NCBI RefSeq assembly: GCF_016587375.1
Contig: NZ_BNJG01000005.1
Location: 243,008-307,007, forward strand
Reading direction: 5' to 3'
From: Ktedonobacter robiniae
Lineage (GTDB): Bacteria; Chloroflexota; Ktedonobacteria; Ktedonobacterales; Ktedonobacteraceae
DNA length: 64,000 bases
Shown here: positions 16,316 to 24,782 of the stretch, in pieces
How positions within the stretch are numbered: the stretch's first letter is position 1
How the letters are laid out: every line of letters begins with the position of its first letter
Notes under the pieces: model-generated
Told to the model about the DNA's origin: nothing
Database searches by the model: none
What the model saw: the letters and a program-made list of their open reading frames with translations, nothing else
Position numbers and translations under genes: made by a program

Positions 16316-18166
16316 ATGACTCTTACGCAACCTCGCTGATCATAAATGTGATAAAATAGAAGGTACAATCTTCCCTGCCTTCATTACCCATTTCGCTTCT
16401 TCGAGTGTCTCCCATGGTGATTTTCCCAGATCTTTCTGACGGAATGGTAGAGCAGGTTCAGGTCGCCGATGAGATCACGGTGACGCTGCGATCTGCTTCC
16501 CAAACAGCCGCTTGTCCGTGTTGCGGTATGGTGGCCAAACGGGTGCAAAGTCGTTACATCCGTCATTTACATGACCTTCCCAGCAGCGAACGAGCTGTTC
16601 ATTTGCTGGTAGAAGTCCGTCGCTTCTTTTGCCCAAAAAAGACGTGTCAGCGCAAAATCTTTGCGGAGAGGTTTCCTTTCTTGGCACTTCCCCATGCCCA
16701 GCGGACGATCCGGCTGCAGCAAACACTGCAGATGCTCGGATTTGCTCTGGGAGGGCAGGCTGGCGCACGCGTCAGTAAACAGCTTCATCTCAAAGCCAGC
16801 CGCGATACAATCTTGCGTCTGGTGCGCCAACGTGATTTGCCAGCCCCAGAGCCTCCACGAGTCGTTGGAGTGGACGAGTGGGCGTGGAAGCGCAGACTGC
16901 GTTACGGAACCCTCCTATGCGATCTCGAACGGCGGATACCTCTGGACATCCTTCCCGATCGCAGAGTAGAAACCGTTGCAGCATGGTTCAAGAGGCACCC
17001 CAGCATTGAAGTGATCAGCCGCGACCGCTCCGCTGAGTTTGCCGCAGCTGCGTCTCAAGGGGCACCTCAGGCCATACAAGTCGCCGACCGCTGGCATCTT
17101 GGCAAGAATCTGTCAGAGACGCTCACAGCGGTCCTGGCCCGGTGCCAAGCGGAGCAGAGACGAGCAAACCGAGCAAATGGGCACCAGGAGGAGCCGCTGC
17201 GAGAACCTTCCCAAGAGCGCTCGGCCTATCGATCCAGAAGAGAGGAACAAGCGCGGCTGGCTCGAAAAGCAGAGCGGGAGCAACGGTATGAACTGGTTCG
17301 CACGCTTCATCTGCAGGGTCTGAAGACGAGTGACATTGCCAAGCACGTCGGAATGGGGGAACGAACTGTTCGAGATTGGCTGGCTCACGGCAGCTATCCT
17401 GAGCCGAAACGTCGGCGACGACGACCCAGCCTGGTCGATCGCTATGAACGCGAGGTTCTCAAACGATGGGAGCAAGGAAACCACAACGGCGCGTCTTTGT
17501 ATCGGGAACTGCGTGCCCAAGGCTATCGTGGCTCGCAAAAAGCTCTCTATCGCTATCTCGCGCGCTTACGCGCGCCTCGTCAAAGATCACTCATGCTGGA
17601 GAAAGAGCAGGTGCCTGCTGGACCGCTGGAGCGTTTATCAGCTGGGCGTATCACCCGGCTTTTTCTGCGGAAATCGGTGGATCTCAGTCAGGAGGAGCAG
17701 GAGGAATTATTCCAGATCAGACAAGCTAGCCCGGAGATTGAGGCTGCTTATCAGTTGGTTCAGACGGTTCTCCAGATGCTGCGGGAGCGCACCGGTCAGC
17801 ACCTGGAGACATGGCTAAAAGCGGCAGAAACGAGCCACATCCCAGAATTCGAGTCATTTGCTGCCGGGGTGCGACAGGACCAGAACGCAATCCTTGCTGG
17901 TCTCACATTACCGTGGAGTAGCGGTCAGACTGAGGGGCAAATCACACGACTCAAGTTGCTCAAACGAAGCATGTATGGTCGGGCAAAGTTTGACCTGCTC
18001 CGACTTCGCGTCCTCCATCGTGCCGAAGATAACCCGAAGGTGGACAAAACCACGAGAAAAGTGCATCATCGACAACAAGATCCCGCAACCGTGCCGAGAA
18101 GCGGAGAAAAAACCGTAAACTCTCAGCATACCACCGCTGTGATCAGCGAGGTTGCGTAAGAGTCAT
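16316..18166 (+). mobile_element. ISL3-family element
   Basis: A 1851-bp element with terminal inverted repeats ATGACTCTTACGCAACC (16316) and GGTTGCGTAAGAGTCAT (ending 18166), both extending inward to CTCGCTGATCA. It contains one intact transposase. The flanking 8-mers differ, so no target duplication is visible. Confidence 0.85.
16414..18159 (+). CDS. ISL3-family transposase
   Basis: About 581 residues; an in-frame GTG three codons upstream is an alternative start. An N-terminal zinc-binding segment (CPCCGMVAKRVQSRYIRHLH, later CPKKTCQRKIFAERF) is followed by a helix-turn-helix and the DDE transposase core: VGVDEWAWKRRLRYGTLL, VISRDRSAEFAAAA, QAIQVADRWHLGKNL, and the C-terminal WSSGQTEGQITRLKLLKRSMYGRA. 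A large basic insertion at 265-390 carries a second helix-turn-helix (TSDIAKHVGMGERTVRDWL). All expected catalytic parts are present. Confidence 0.93.
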   Translation: MVIFPDLSDGMVEQVQVADEITVTLRSASQTAACPCCGMVAKRVQSRYIRHLHDLPSSERAVHLLVEVRRFFCPKKTCQRKIFAERFPFLALPHAQRTIRLQQTLQMLGFALGGQAGARVSKQLHLKASRDTILRLVRQRDLPAPEPPRVVGVDEWAWKRRLRYGTLLCDLERRIPLDILPDRRVETVAAWFKRHPSIEVISRDRSAEFAAAASQGAPQAIQVADRWHLGKNLSETLTAVLARCQAEQRRANRANGHQEEPLREPSQERSAYRSRREEQARLARKAEREQRYELVRTLHLQGLKTSDIAKHVGMGERTVRDWLAHGSYPEPKRRRRRPSLVDRYEREVLKRWEQGNHNGASLYRELRAQGYRGSQKALYRYLARLRAPRQRSLMLEKEQVPAGPLERLSAGRITRLFLRKSVDLSQEEQEELFQIRQASPEIEAAYQLVQTVLQMLRERTGQHLETWLKAAETSHIPEFESFAAGVRQDQNAILAGLTLPWSSGQTEGQITRLKLLKRSMYGRAKFDLLRLRVLHRAEDNPKVDKTTRKVHHRQQDPATVPRSGEKTVNSQHTTAVISEVA

Positions 18167-18512
18167 AACTTTTCCATGCAGCATTGAGATGTTTTTCGTG
18201 CTTGGTGTCATGAGCGGACCATCAGAAAACACATCATTTTTTGACGCATAATCTTTCATGTCGCTGTCTCAACCAGCACTAGAAGCTGGTCAAAACGAGT
18301 CGTTTTTGTCTCATAACTTTTCGCATGAAAGGGGAAAAAGCCGTTTTTGCAATGCTGGTGGGCAAGACAACATTTTGCTTGTGCCTGGAAAAGAATTGTG
18401 TCAGATCGTCTCTAAAATGTGCCGTTTTTGCACCTCAACTATTGAAAAACACGAACGTTAATGGGTCAAAAAGCGAATAGAATTGCGACAATCAACATCA
18501 ACGCTTTGAAGG
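18167..18512. other. non-coding, A-rich repeats
   Basis: Between the ISL3 element and the truncated transposase. It contains CTCATAACTTTTCGCATGAA near 18310, the same motif class (complement of AAAAGTTATGCGAG) as the repeat cluster inside cassette E3. No coding frame was recognised. Confidence 0.4.
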
Positions 18513-18905
18513 CTGCCCAGCTCTCGCCTTTGAAAATTCACGTGAGGGTTTCCGTACTCTCATTGAACGTATGCGCTCCCTGTCACCTCTTGAGCATTGT
18601 ACGTGCTGATGGAAAAAACGGGCCATTATCACCGGGCTCTGCTTCAATACTTACAGGAGATGGATATTTCTGTGTATGTTGTCCATGTGCAGGAACGCCA
18701 GGCTCATATGATGAAGACTGACAAACGTGATGCGCTTGGGCTGGCAAACCATCTCTACAATCAGTTGGCTCTGGGAGTTCAGGTTGCAGACAAAGCCCAA
18801 CTTGTTTGGAGAGCCGTCCCTCCGACACAAGCTTCCGCTCAACTTAAGGGATTAATCCGTCATCGCTATGAGCTGGTAGGAGAAACCACTCAACGAAAGA
18901 ACAAG
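18513..18905 (+). pseudogene. IS110-type transposase IS_B, 5' part (interrupted)
   Basis: It encodes HQRFEGCPALAFENSREGF, a one-base frameshift near 18600, then LMEKTGHYHRALLQYLQEMD and KTDKRDALGLANHLYNQLAL up to QRKNK. The first ~55 residues are missing. Cassette E2 is inserted here; the 5-bp ACAAG at 18901-18905 is repeated at 23232-23236. Joining the two halves restores QRKNK-LIAICDELFPEM in frame. Confidence 0.8.
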
Positions 18906-19067
18906 TGGTAAATTACACACAACAGCCTGACACAGACCAGCTTGACAGGCAACCAAGCCTTCTGCGATACTCATTTTGAGGGAGGCACTGAGAGCTCGCT
19001 ACTCTGAGAAGTGGGAACTGGAGAACCCTTTGGTAAATTTGGAATTCGACTCTTTTCACTTAAGTGG

Positions 19068-19200
19068 GGAATGTGTTACGATCCTTCATGAACCTATGAG
19101 GACGCCAGTGCAGACCTTTTGTGTGTAACTGGGTAGGACACATTCACAGTTCCCGGCCTCTCTCAGCCAACACTCACAGCATAGTGACGTTTCCCAGTTG
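19068..19200 (+). ncRNA. conserved left-end region of IS_C
   Basis: It shares TGTAACTGGGTAGG (19124-19137) and neighbouring blocks with the left end of IS_A (14346-14359) although the two transposases have diverged. This is the expected location of a bridge RNA; that it is transcribed is inferred. Confidence 0.35.
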
Positions 19201-19220
19201 CGTGTGGGAGGGTTCTTCAG

Positions 19221-20651
19221 ATGGCAGGCGCGAAGAAAGTCCGTCCAGACCTGGCACTCATTCCAATGCTTCCTCATGAAACGCTCTACATCGGGGTCGA
19301 TGTGGGCAAATTCCGGCATGTGGCAGGCTTTCTTTCACGAACCTTGCTCCAGCGACATGAGCGTTTCGAGGGATGTCCAGTTTTTGCCTTTGAGCAGTCA
19401 CGCGAAGGCTTTCTTGCCTTTGTAGACCGCATTCGAGAATACGTGCCTCTTGAACAAGCCACGGTCCTGATTGAGCACACGGGGCATTATCACAAAAATC
19501 TTGAGCAGTACCTTCTGGAGTGGGATATCACCGTCTACCGCATCCACGTGCAAGAGCGCCCCAAAGGCATGACGAAGACAGATAAGCGCGATGCTCTTGG
19601 ACTGGCCAATAGGCTCTACACCCAATTAGAACTAGGTGCCCAGGTTGAAGAGAAAATGCAGCTGGTTCGACGGACTCTGTCCCCAACGCAAGCCGCACAG
19701 CAATTACGAGGCTTTATGCAACATCGCTATGAACTCTCGCATCAGCGCACACGGCTGAGAAACAAGTTGACCGCCATTTGTGATGAACTCTTTCCTGAGT
19801 TTACGCAAATTTTTCACGACCCTAATCTCGAAGTGGCTCTTACCTTTCGAGAAAAGTTCCCAACGCCGCACGACATTGCCACTGCCAGTCTTTCTGCACT
19901 CCGAGAAACGCGGGTGAAATATTTTCCTTCAGAAGCTAATCTGCTCCGTCTTCAGCAATTAGCCGAGAAGACAATTGGTATCAACAACAAGGACCGTTTA
20001 CGTGGGATGAAGCTTGAGCAAGAGTTGTTAATCAAAGAATTGCATCTGGTCCAGGGACACTTAGAACGCCTCGACACGGAGATTACAGACATCGTCAGGA
20101 CCAGCCGTGAAGGACAAATTTTGCTCTCGATGCCACCCATTGGCCCTGTGCAGGCTGCGACCATCATTGCAACGATAGGACACATTGATAATTTCGAGAA
20201 AGCGGGTGAACTCAAATCCTACTTGGGCTGGGCACCGACAAGACATCAAACGGGAGTTACCTTTGATCGAACTAAGCTCTCTCACAGAGGGGTGCGTCCA
20301 GTGAAACAGATGCTTTATCTCATGGCTGTGCGGGCAGCAACGCTTGACTGTGAATGGGCACGGATCTACCGCCGTTTGCTCCCTCGTCTGGCGACCTACG
20401 ACGACCGCATAAAAGATTATCGTGGGAAAAAGAAAGTGATCGGGCGAATCGCTGGACAAATGGTTTCTATGATCTTTGCATTGTTGAAGACCGACCAAGA
20501 AACGCTCAGCAGGGTACCATCAGGAGAGAATCCACCGCCACCGATGCTCTACAACCCAGAGGTTCACAGGAGACACCAGGAGGGCTCCTATCGCTCGTTG
20601 AAGCCAGGCACTCAGCCCAGGAAGATTCTTCGACTTCCAAGTAAGTCGTGA
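19221..20651 (+). CDS. IS110-family transposase (IS_C)
   Basis: A 476-residue protein with a GGAGGG ribosome site before MAGAKKVRPDLALIPMLPHE. The RuvC-like domain shows TLYIGVDVGKFRHVAGFLSR, IEHTGHYHKNLEQYLLEWDI and KTDKRDALGLANRLYTQLEL. The Transposase_20 domain shows LLSMPPIGPVQAATIIATIG and KSYLGWAPTRHQTGVTFDR. The whole protein resembles the IS_A product but has clearly diverged from it. It is complete and probably active. Confidence 0.92.
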   Translation: MAGAKKVRPDLALIPMLPHETLYIGVDVGKFRHVAGFLSRTLLQRHERFEGCPVFAFEQSREGFLAFVDRIREYVPLEQATVLIEHTGHYHKNLEQYLLEWDITVYRIHVQERPKGMTKTDKRDALGLANRLYTQLELGAQVEEKMQLVRRTLSPTQAAQQLRGFMQHRYELSHQRTRLRNKLTAICDELFPEFTQIFHDPNLEVALTFREKFPTPHDIATASLSALRETRVKYFPSEANLLRLQQLAEKTIGINNKDRLRGMKLEQELLIKELHLVQGHLERLDTEITDIVRTSREGQILLSMPPIGPVQAATIIATIGHIDNFEKAGELKSYLGWAPTRHQTGVTFDRTKLSHRGVRPVKQMLYLMAVRAATLDCEWARIYRRLLPRLATYDDRIKDYRGKKKVIGRIAGQMVSMIFALLKTDQETLSRVPSGENPPPPMLYNPEVHRRHQEGSYRSLKPGTQPRKILRLPSKS

Positions 20652-20787
20652 GGTCCCTCCTCAGATGAGCCTCCTTGTTTTTCCCTCTGATCAGATGGAA
20701 GAGGGGAAGAGACGCCTCAAGCTCCCGAAAAGCTTGAGGCGTGGGTGGAGGGGATGCACGCTGCACTTCAGAGGTCAGCTGTTGTCC

Positions 20788-20861
20788 AAGGTTCATAACA
20801 TCCAGGCAGGAACTCTGCCAGGGGATTGTTGAAGAGTTCTTGCCTGGATGTTATGAACCTT
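20788..20861. repeat. 29-bp-arm palindrome at the right tip of IS_C
   Basis: AAGGTTCATAACATCCAGGC and its continuation pair with GCCTGGATGTTATGAACCTT across a ~16-bp loop. It forms the extreme right end of IS_C. A second hairpin, GCCTCAAGCT with AGCTTGAGGC, lies just upstream at 20716-20742 and could stop transcription. Confidence 0.7.
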
Positions 20862-20931
20862 AAGTGAAGGGCTGACCGATTTTGCACTGAAGGGTGGGAA
20901 TCTACGCTGAAGGGTGGAACTTGACGCTGTG

Positions 20932-21256
20932 ATGCCTGGAAAAGCCGCTCCGTATCGAGAAAAGCATCAGAGGAAGTTGTAAATGACTCGAATTGCTCGT
21001 ATCTCTTGCAGCAAAATTTGTGAGCTAGACCTGAGCGCCGCAGGCGCGAAGGGTCCTTTACCGCTGAGGCTTGCTGGGGGCCTGCGGCTGCCAGAGAATC
21101 ACCAGAGCAGTTTTCCCTGAGCGAGCGCCGCAGGCGCGAGAAGTCATCCCACAGAGGAATGATGGTATTGAAACCGCATCATGACCTTGTAAACATCCAA
21201 GCCCTTCTCTTGTACCGTTAGAGAATGCTTACTGGTCCTCTGCATTACGCCCTTCC
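20932..21256. other. E2 internal non-coding sequence and zinc-finger gene tail
   Basis: It contains the subterminal module GGAAAAGCCGCTCC ... AAGTTGTAAAT (20939-20982) shared with E3 and E4. Two GC palindromes of the form GCGCCgcaGGCGC follow, near 21033-21046 and 21125-21138. The end of the CHC2 zinc-finger gene (minus strand) lies at 21218-21256. Confidence 0.5.
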
Positions 21257-21407
21257 TGGTAAATAAGGCGAAGAGCGAGCAGGTTTTGAGGCGAAGAGTG
21301 AGCAATCAGCGCGAAGCATGAGCACTGGTGACGTTTCTCAGAATATATTTCGCCATTCTCAAGAAAATTTTCGCTGTACTAGAGATGTTTAGCGGCAATA
21401 CCGGCGG

Positions 21408-21730
21408 ATTTTCTCGCATAACTTTTCCAGACTGATCGTTTGTATCTTTTCCAATGAGCCAGGGGCACGTAAACGGCGTTTTTAACAGTTGTGCGAAAAG
21501 TTCTATGAGAAAATTGGTGGCGCTCTAGAAGCGCCACGAGCTTATCCAACGAAAAGTTATGCGAGAAAATTCAGTGTGTTTGCCTTTTTGCTCAACGGCG
21601 ATGAAGCCGCGAAAAAGCTTCAATGCACACAGGAAAAGTTTTGTGCGAAGAACACTCATCTGATATACGGGCTGAGCGAGCCTCGCAAGCCGTTATCCAT
21701 CGGTACAAGAAAAAGTTTTGTGAGAGAAAA
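21408..21730. repeat. cluster of five ~20-bp A-rich repeats in E3
   Basis: Copies of GAAAAGTTATGCGAGAAAA or close variants lie at 21408-21428 (inverted), 21494-21515, 21550-21571, 21632-21650 and 21708-21730, with irregular spacing of about 55-85 bp. Related copies occur at about 18163 and 18308. They resemble binding-site arrays, not a CRISPR, because spacing and orientation vary. Confidence 0.6.
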
Positions 21731-21877
21731 GCGAATTTTATTGTGAGAATCCACAACTGGTGCGCGCGTTACTTGGGAAAACCGCTCCACATCCAGTGGG
21801 CAGGAATGGAAAGTTGTAAATAAAAACCCATACTCGCGGAAATACAGAGGAGACGAAGAGGGGTGTGACTGAGGGCT

Positions 21878-21923
21878 CAGGTTTTTCTTTGAGTCTCATT
21901 GGGGAGACTCAAAGAAAAACCTG
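21878..21923. terminator. strong hairpin after the glyoxalase gene
   Basis: CAGGTTTTTCTTTGAGTCTC pairs with GAGACTCAAAGAAAAACCTG across a six-base loop. It lies 63 bp beyond the glyoxalase stop on the minus strand and carries A/T tracts on both arms, so it could terminate in either direction. Confidence 0.6.
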
Positions 21924-21985
21924 CAAGGCTTCGGGTCCTGCCAGCCTTGCTGTGATGACCAGAAGGCGCCACGGAACGGCTTTGC

Positions 21986-22393
21986 CTACTCCTCTGGCTT
22001 TGATTCAATGGGCTGGTTGATCTCCCAGAGGTTGCCTTCGGGATCAGCAAAGTGTGCCGTGCGCTTCCCCCAGGGCTGGTCGGTTGGGGGTCTCCTAAAC
22101 GTGACTCCCTTAGCCGAAAGCTCCTCGTAGGCGGCGTCGACATCCTCAACCTCAGCGGCCAGGAGTCCCCGAGGCCCTCCCTCGATCTTGGTCTTGAGCT
22201 CATCTTCCTCTGAATCGATCAGGCTTGCGGCGGCTGAGGAATCCAGCAGGAGGAAATAGATGTCTTTCATTTTGAAACCGGCAGAATGGGCATCGCTATT
22301 TTGCATCTCAAGCCCGAGCGTATCTCGATAAAACGTCAGGCATCTGCCCAGGTCTCGGACAAACAACACAGATGCAATGATATCGCGAACCAT
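21986..22393 (-). CDS. glyoxalase/bleomycin-resistance family protein
   Basis: A 135-residue vicinal-oxygen-chelate protein. The ATG at 22391-22393 is chosen because AGAAGAGAGG lies seven bases upstream; a GTG nine bases earlier is possible. It has the two beta-alpha-beta-beta-beta modules: VLFVRDLGRCLTFYRDTLGL at the start, and VEDVDAAYEELSAKGVTFRR with TAHFADPEGNLWEINQP at the end, which provides the usual metal-binding Glu. Members bind metals and act on or sequester reactive or antibiotic compounds. It is the single passenger of cassette E3 and has its own hairpin terminator. Confidence 0.88.
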   Translation of the reverse strand: MVRDIIASVLFVRDLGRCLTFYRDTLGLEMQNSDAHSAGFKMKDIYFLLLDSSAAASLIDSEEDELKTKIEGGPRGLLAAEVEDVDAAYEELSAKGVTFRRPPTDQPWGKRTAHFADPEGNLWEINQPIESKPEE

Positions 22394-23236
22394 GGTGTAC
22401 ACCTCTCTTCTTTCTTTGTCGCGTCGGAACGAGAGTCCATGCGCATACGCGAGTTAGGCCCCTTGTCACTCGTTCTGGCGCAGAGCGCATCTGTTCTCGA
22501 CATGGCACAGTGTAGCACAGTAGGAGGGACAAAACTTCTCGTATCTTGCTCGTTCTTATTTCCATCTCTTAGGAGAAGTAGACCAAGTGTGGAGCGGCCT
22601 TCCCAGGCATTCTCCCATTACTGCTCATGCTTCGCGCTGATTGCTCACTCTTCGCCTCAAAACCCGCTCGCTCTTCACCTTATTTACCACTTCCTGCTCA
22701 TCCAGCACTACACCCGCTTTCTGAGCCAGATACTCTAGTGTCTCGCGAAACGAGAGCCTCTGCTGCCTTTGGACAAAGGAGAAGATATCCCCTCCCTCGT
22801 TACAGCCAAAGCAGCGCCAAGTTTGCGTTTCTGGAAAGACATAGAATGAGGGGGTCCACTCGTTGTGGTTGAAAGGACAGCGTCCCTTGAAGGCTTTCCC
22901 CGCTTGGTGTAATGGAACAATGAGGCGAATCTCTTCAGCTACGTCAACTTTCGCTTTGATGGTTTCGATAAGAGAAGTCATTTCTTGGTCCTCAAATTTT
23001 TGGCTCTTTCGGTCCTGCCTTTTGAGCAACCTTGCCGATCTGCTGGTGCGTCTGTTTTCCGCATCCCAACGGTTTATCAAGCTCTCGATGAGGAGGGCAA
23101 TTACCTATTTCCGTGAAAAGTATACCTGATACGGAGCGGCTTTTCCAGGCATCAAAGCGTCAAGTTCCACCCTTCAGTGTAGATTCCCATCCTTCAGTGC
23201 AAAATCGGTCAGCCCTTCGCTTAATTTACCAACAAG

Positions 23237-24127
23237 CTCATCGCCATCTGTGATGAACTGTTTCCAGAAATGACCAGGGTGGTGAAAAACCCAAATAGTC
23301 CAACAGCACTGCTCCTTCGGGAACGATTTCCTACTCCAGCCGCACTTGCCAGTGCCAGTATGAGTTCCCTTCTAGAAATCCGGGGAAAAGCCTATGTTCT
23401 CAGTGATGCCAAGCTGATAGAATTGCAACAATTAGCAGCCCAGAGCATCGGGACGAGGGATCTTCTTCGTCAACGCGGCTTGGTGTTAGAGCAGACACAA
23501 CTCATTCGAGAACTTCAGCTTCTACAGCAGCATATTGAGCAGTTGGAGCAGGAGATCAAGACGATTGTGGAACAGGCTCGCGAAGGCAAAATCCTTGCCT
23601 CGATGGGTATTGGCCTGATCCAGGTCGCCACCATTATTGCCACCATTGGAAACATTGAGAATTTTCCCAACGCAGGAAGCCTCAAATCCCACTTCGGCTG
23701 GGCTCCAGCCGTCGCTCAATCTGGCAAGACGCTGGATTGGACTGGCCAAACACGGGGCGGCTTGCGCACGATCAAGCAGATGATGTTTTTGGTTGTAGCT
23801 CATGTCATCAAACAAGATACTCAATGGGCACTGCTCTACCATCGCTTGGTAGAGAAACGCTGCCCTTACGACGAGCGTCGCGGAGTACGAGTTGGTCGGC
23901 TCCGCGTCTTTGGCCGCGTAGCCGGGCAAATGATTGAGACCATGTATGCTCTTCTCAAACTGGATGCTGAGGTGTTGAGCAACGTTCCCAACGGGCAGGA
24001 GCCGCCTGCTCCTACGTTGTATGATCCAGACGTGCACCGTCGCCATCGCGAGGGTCATTATCAACCGCTCAAGTCTTCTCCGCGCAAAGCTTCGATCACG
24101 CTTCTGCCACCAATTTTATCAGAGTAA
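23237..24127 (+). pseudogene. IS110-type transposase IS_B, 3' part
   Basis: It continues the frame of the 18513-18905 piece: LIAICDELFPEMTRVVKNPN, then ERFPTPAALASASMSSLLEI, and the Transposase_20 domain with LASMGIGLIQVATIIATIGN and KSHFGWAPAVAQSGKTLDW. It ends normally at 24127. The intact C-terminal half shows the gene was ordinary until E2 inserted. Confidence 0.82.
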
Positions 24128-24143
24128 TTTCATAAGTCTGATC

Positions 24144-24668
24144 TTAGTCTACCCTCTTTTTGCGGTTATTCTGGGGTACCTCAGATACACGCTGCATGCC
24201 ACGCAGCGGTAATCTTGTCACCCTAATAAGCAAAAAACCGATGAGGCAAGACCAGAATCCAAGCCCACTTACATTGATCAAGATGCTACGCCACCACCCT
24301 AATTGAGCATAATCAAGCCATAAAAGGATGAAGATGATTCCCATCCAGAGAAGGCCTATTTGGCCGATATTGTTGTACAATCGATTAGGAGAAGTCCTTT
24401 GACGACGCCACAATTTCCAAATTTCTCCTCCTAACTCAAAAATAATAAGTGCAGCAAGGAGCCAAAAAGGAATAGTCAAAAGGAATGCTCCTAATTTATG
24501 GCTCGGTTGACCGACGAAGGGAAGGGTCATGAGATTCCACGCAGAGGGGCCTTGTAAAAGATTCCCGTGATTATTATAAGGAATAACGTACAAGGGTAAA
24601 AAGAAAAAGCCAATCAGAAGGAGAAGGTTGCCTAGAAAAAGGAGGGCAATTTTTGTTCTCTTGTTCAT
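24144..24668 (-). CDS. predicted four-helix membrane protein
   Basis: From MNKRTKIALLFLGNLLLLIG (ATG preceded by TTAGGAGATATC) the protein has 174 residues with hydrophobic segments at about 8-27, 64-85, 108-128 and 135-155. Short loops carry basic residues (KLWRRQRTSPNRL) that suggest a cytoplasmic side. No family was recognised. It lies between the transposase remnant and the phosphotransferase gene, on the same strand as the latter and 115 bp beyond it, so the two may share a transcript. Confidence 0.6.
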   Translation of the reverse strand: MNKRTKIALLFLGNLLLLIGFFFLPLYVIPYNNHGNLLQGPSAWNLMTLPFVGQPSHKLGAFLLTIPFWLLAALIIFELGGEIWKLWRRQRTSPNRLYNNIGQIGLLWMGIIFILLWLDYAQLGWWRSILINVSGLGFWSCLIGFLLIRVTRLPLRGMQRVSEVPQNNRKKRVD

Positions 24669-24782
24669 GATATCTCCTAAGGTAGCTCGCGGAAATAACC
24701 TCATCATCGACACCATCCCGATAATTGTGTAATGACAAGCAGTAAACAAACGAGGAAAAGTCCGAAGCCAATTTGCTCGCTC

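Larger units (their letters stand above)
18914..20861 (+). mobile_element. IS110-type element IS_C
   Basis: Bounded by the break in the E2 left end: TGGTAAATTA before and TTAAGTGAAGGG after, so the core lies within TTA and no longer duplication is made. About 305 nt of non-coding left end precede the transposase, and roughly 210 nt follow it. The right tip is a 29-bp-arm palindrome (20788-20861). The length is about 1.95 kb. Confidence 0.75.
21257..22689. mobile_element. cassette E3: transposase-less element carrying a glyoxalase gene
   Basis: A 1433-bp element with target duplication CTTCC (21252-21256 and 22690-22694). The ends are inverted repeats TGGTAAATAAGGCGAAGAG and TGGTAAATAAGGTGAAGAG, each followed by GCGAAGAGTGAGCAATCAGC and GCGAAGCATGAGCA units. 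The subterminal CCGCTCC/AAGTTGTAAAT module appears at 21773-21820. The only gene is a glyoxalase-fold protein on the minus strand. No transposase frame is present. It is inserted in the zinc-finger gene of cassette E2. Confidence 0.82.
21218..22981 (-). pseudogene. CHC2 zinc-finger (primase-like) gene split by cassette E3
   Basis: The 5' part, from the ATG at 22979-22981, reads MTSLIETIKAKVDVAEEIRL, then CPFNHNEWTPSFYVFPETQT and WRCFGCNEGGDIFSFVQRQQ, the CHC2 zinc ribbon found at the start of DnaG primases (one His and three Cys in order C-x2-H-type, C-x2-C). At DEQE the E3 cassette interrupts it. Removing E3 and one CTTCC copy gives EQE-GRNAEDQ and a stop, so the original protein had only about 105 residues, a stand-alone zinc finger and not a full primase. 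It is the only passenger of E2. Confidence 0.7.
18906..23231. mobile_element. cassette E2, itself invaded by IS_C and cassette E3
   Basis: A 4326-bp block with the duplication ACAAG on both sides. The left end starts TGGTAAATTA and is cut after ten bases by the IS110-type element IS_C; its iterons resume at 20862 (AGTGAAGGGCTGACCG, GCACTGAAGGGTGGGAATC). The right end, read inward from 23231, is TGGTAAATTAAGCGAAGGG with matching iterons (GCACTGAAGGATGGGAATC). Removing IS_C and E3 leaves about 940 bp carrying only a short CHC2 zinc-finger gene. No cassette-encoded transposase is present. Confidence 0.78.

Noticed and set aside
18906..19060. TGGTAAATTT at 19030 as another cassette end
   Set aside because: No iterons or 5-bp duplication follow; it lies within the IS_C left end and is probably chance.
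21408..21730. Possible CRISPR array
   Set aside because: Repeats vary in sequence, spacing and orientation, and no cas gene is nearby.
22625..23080. Full-length DnaG primase
   Set aside because: Only the CHC2 zinc finger is present; removing E3 gives a stop after about 105 residues.
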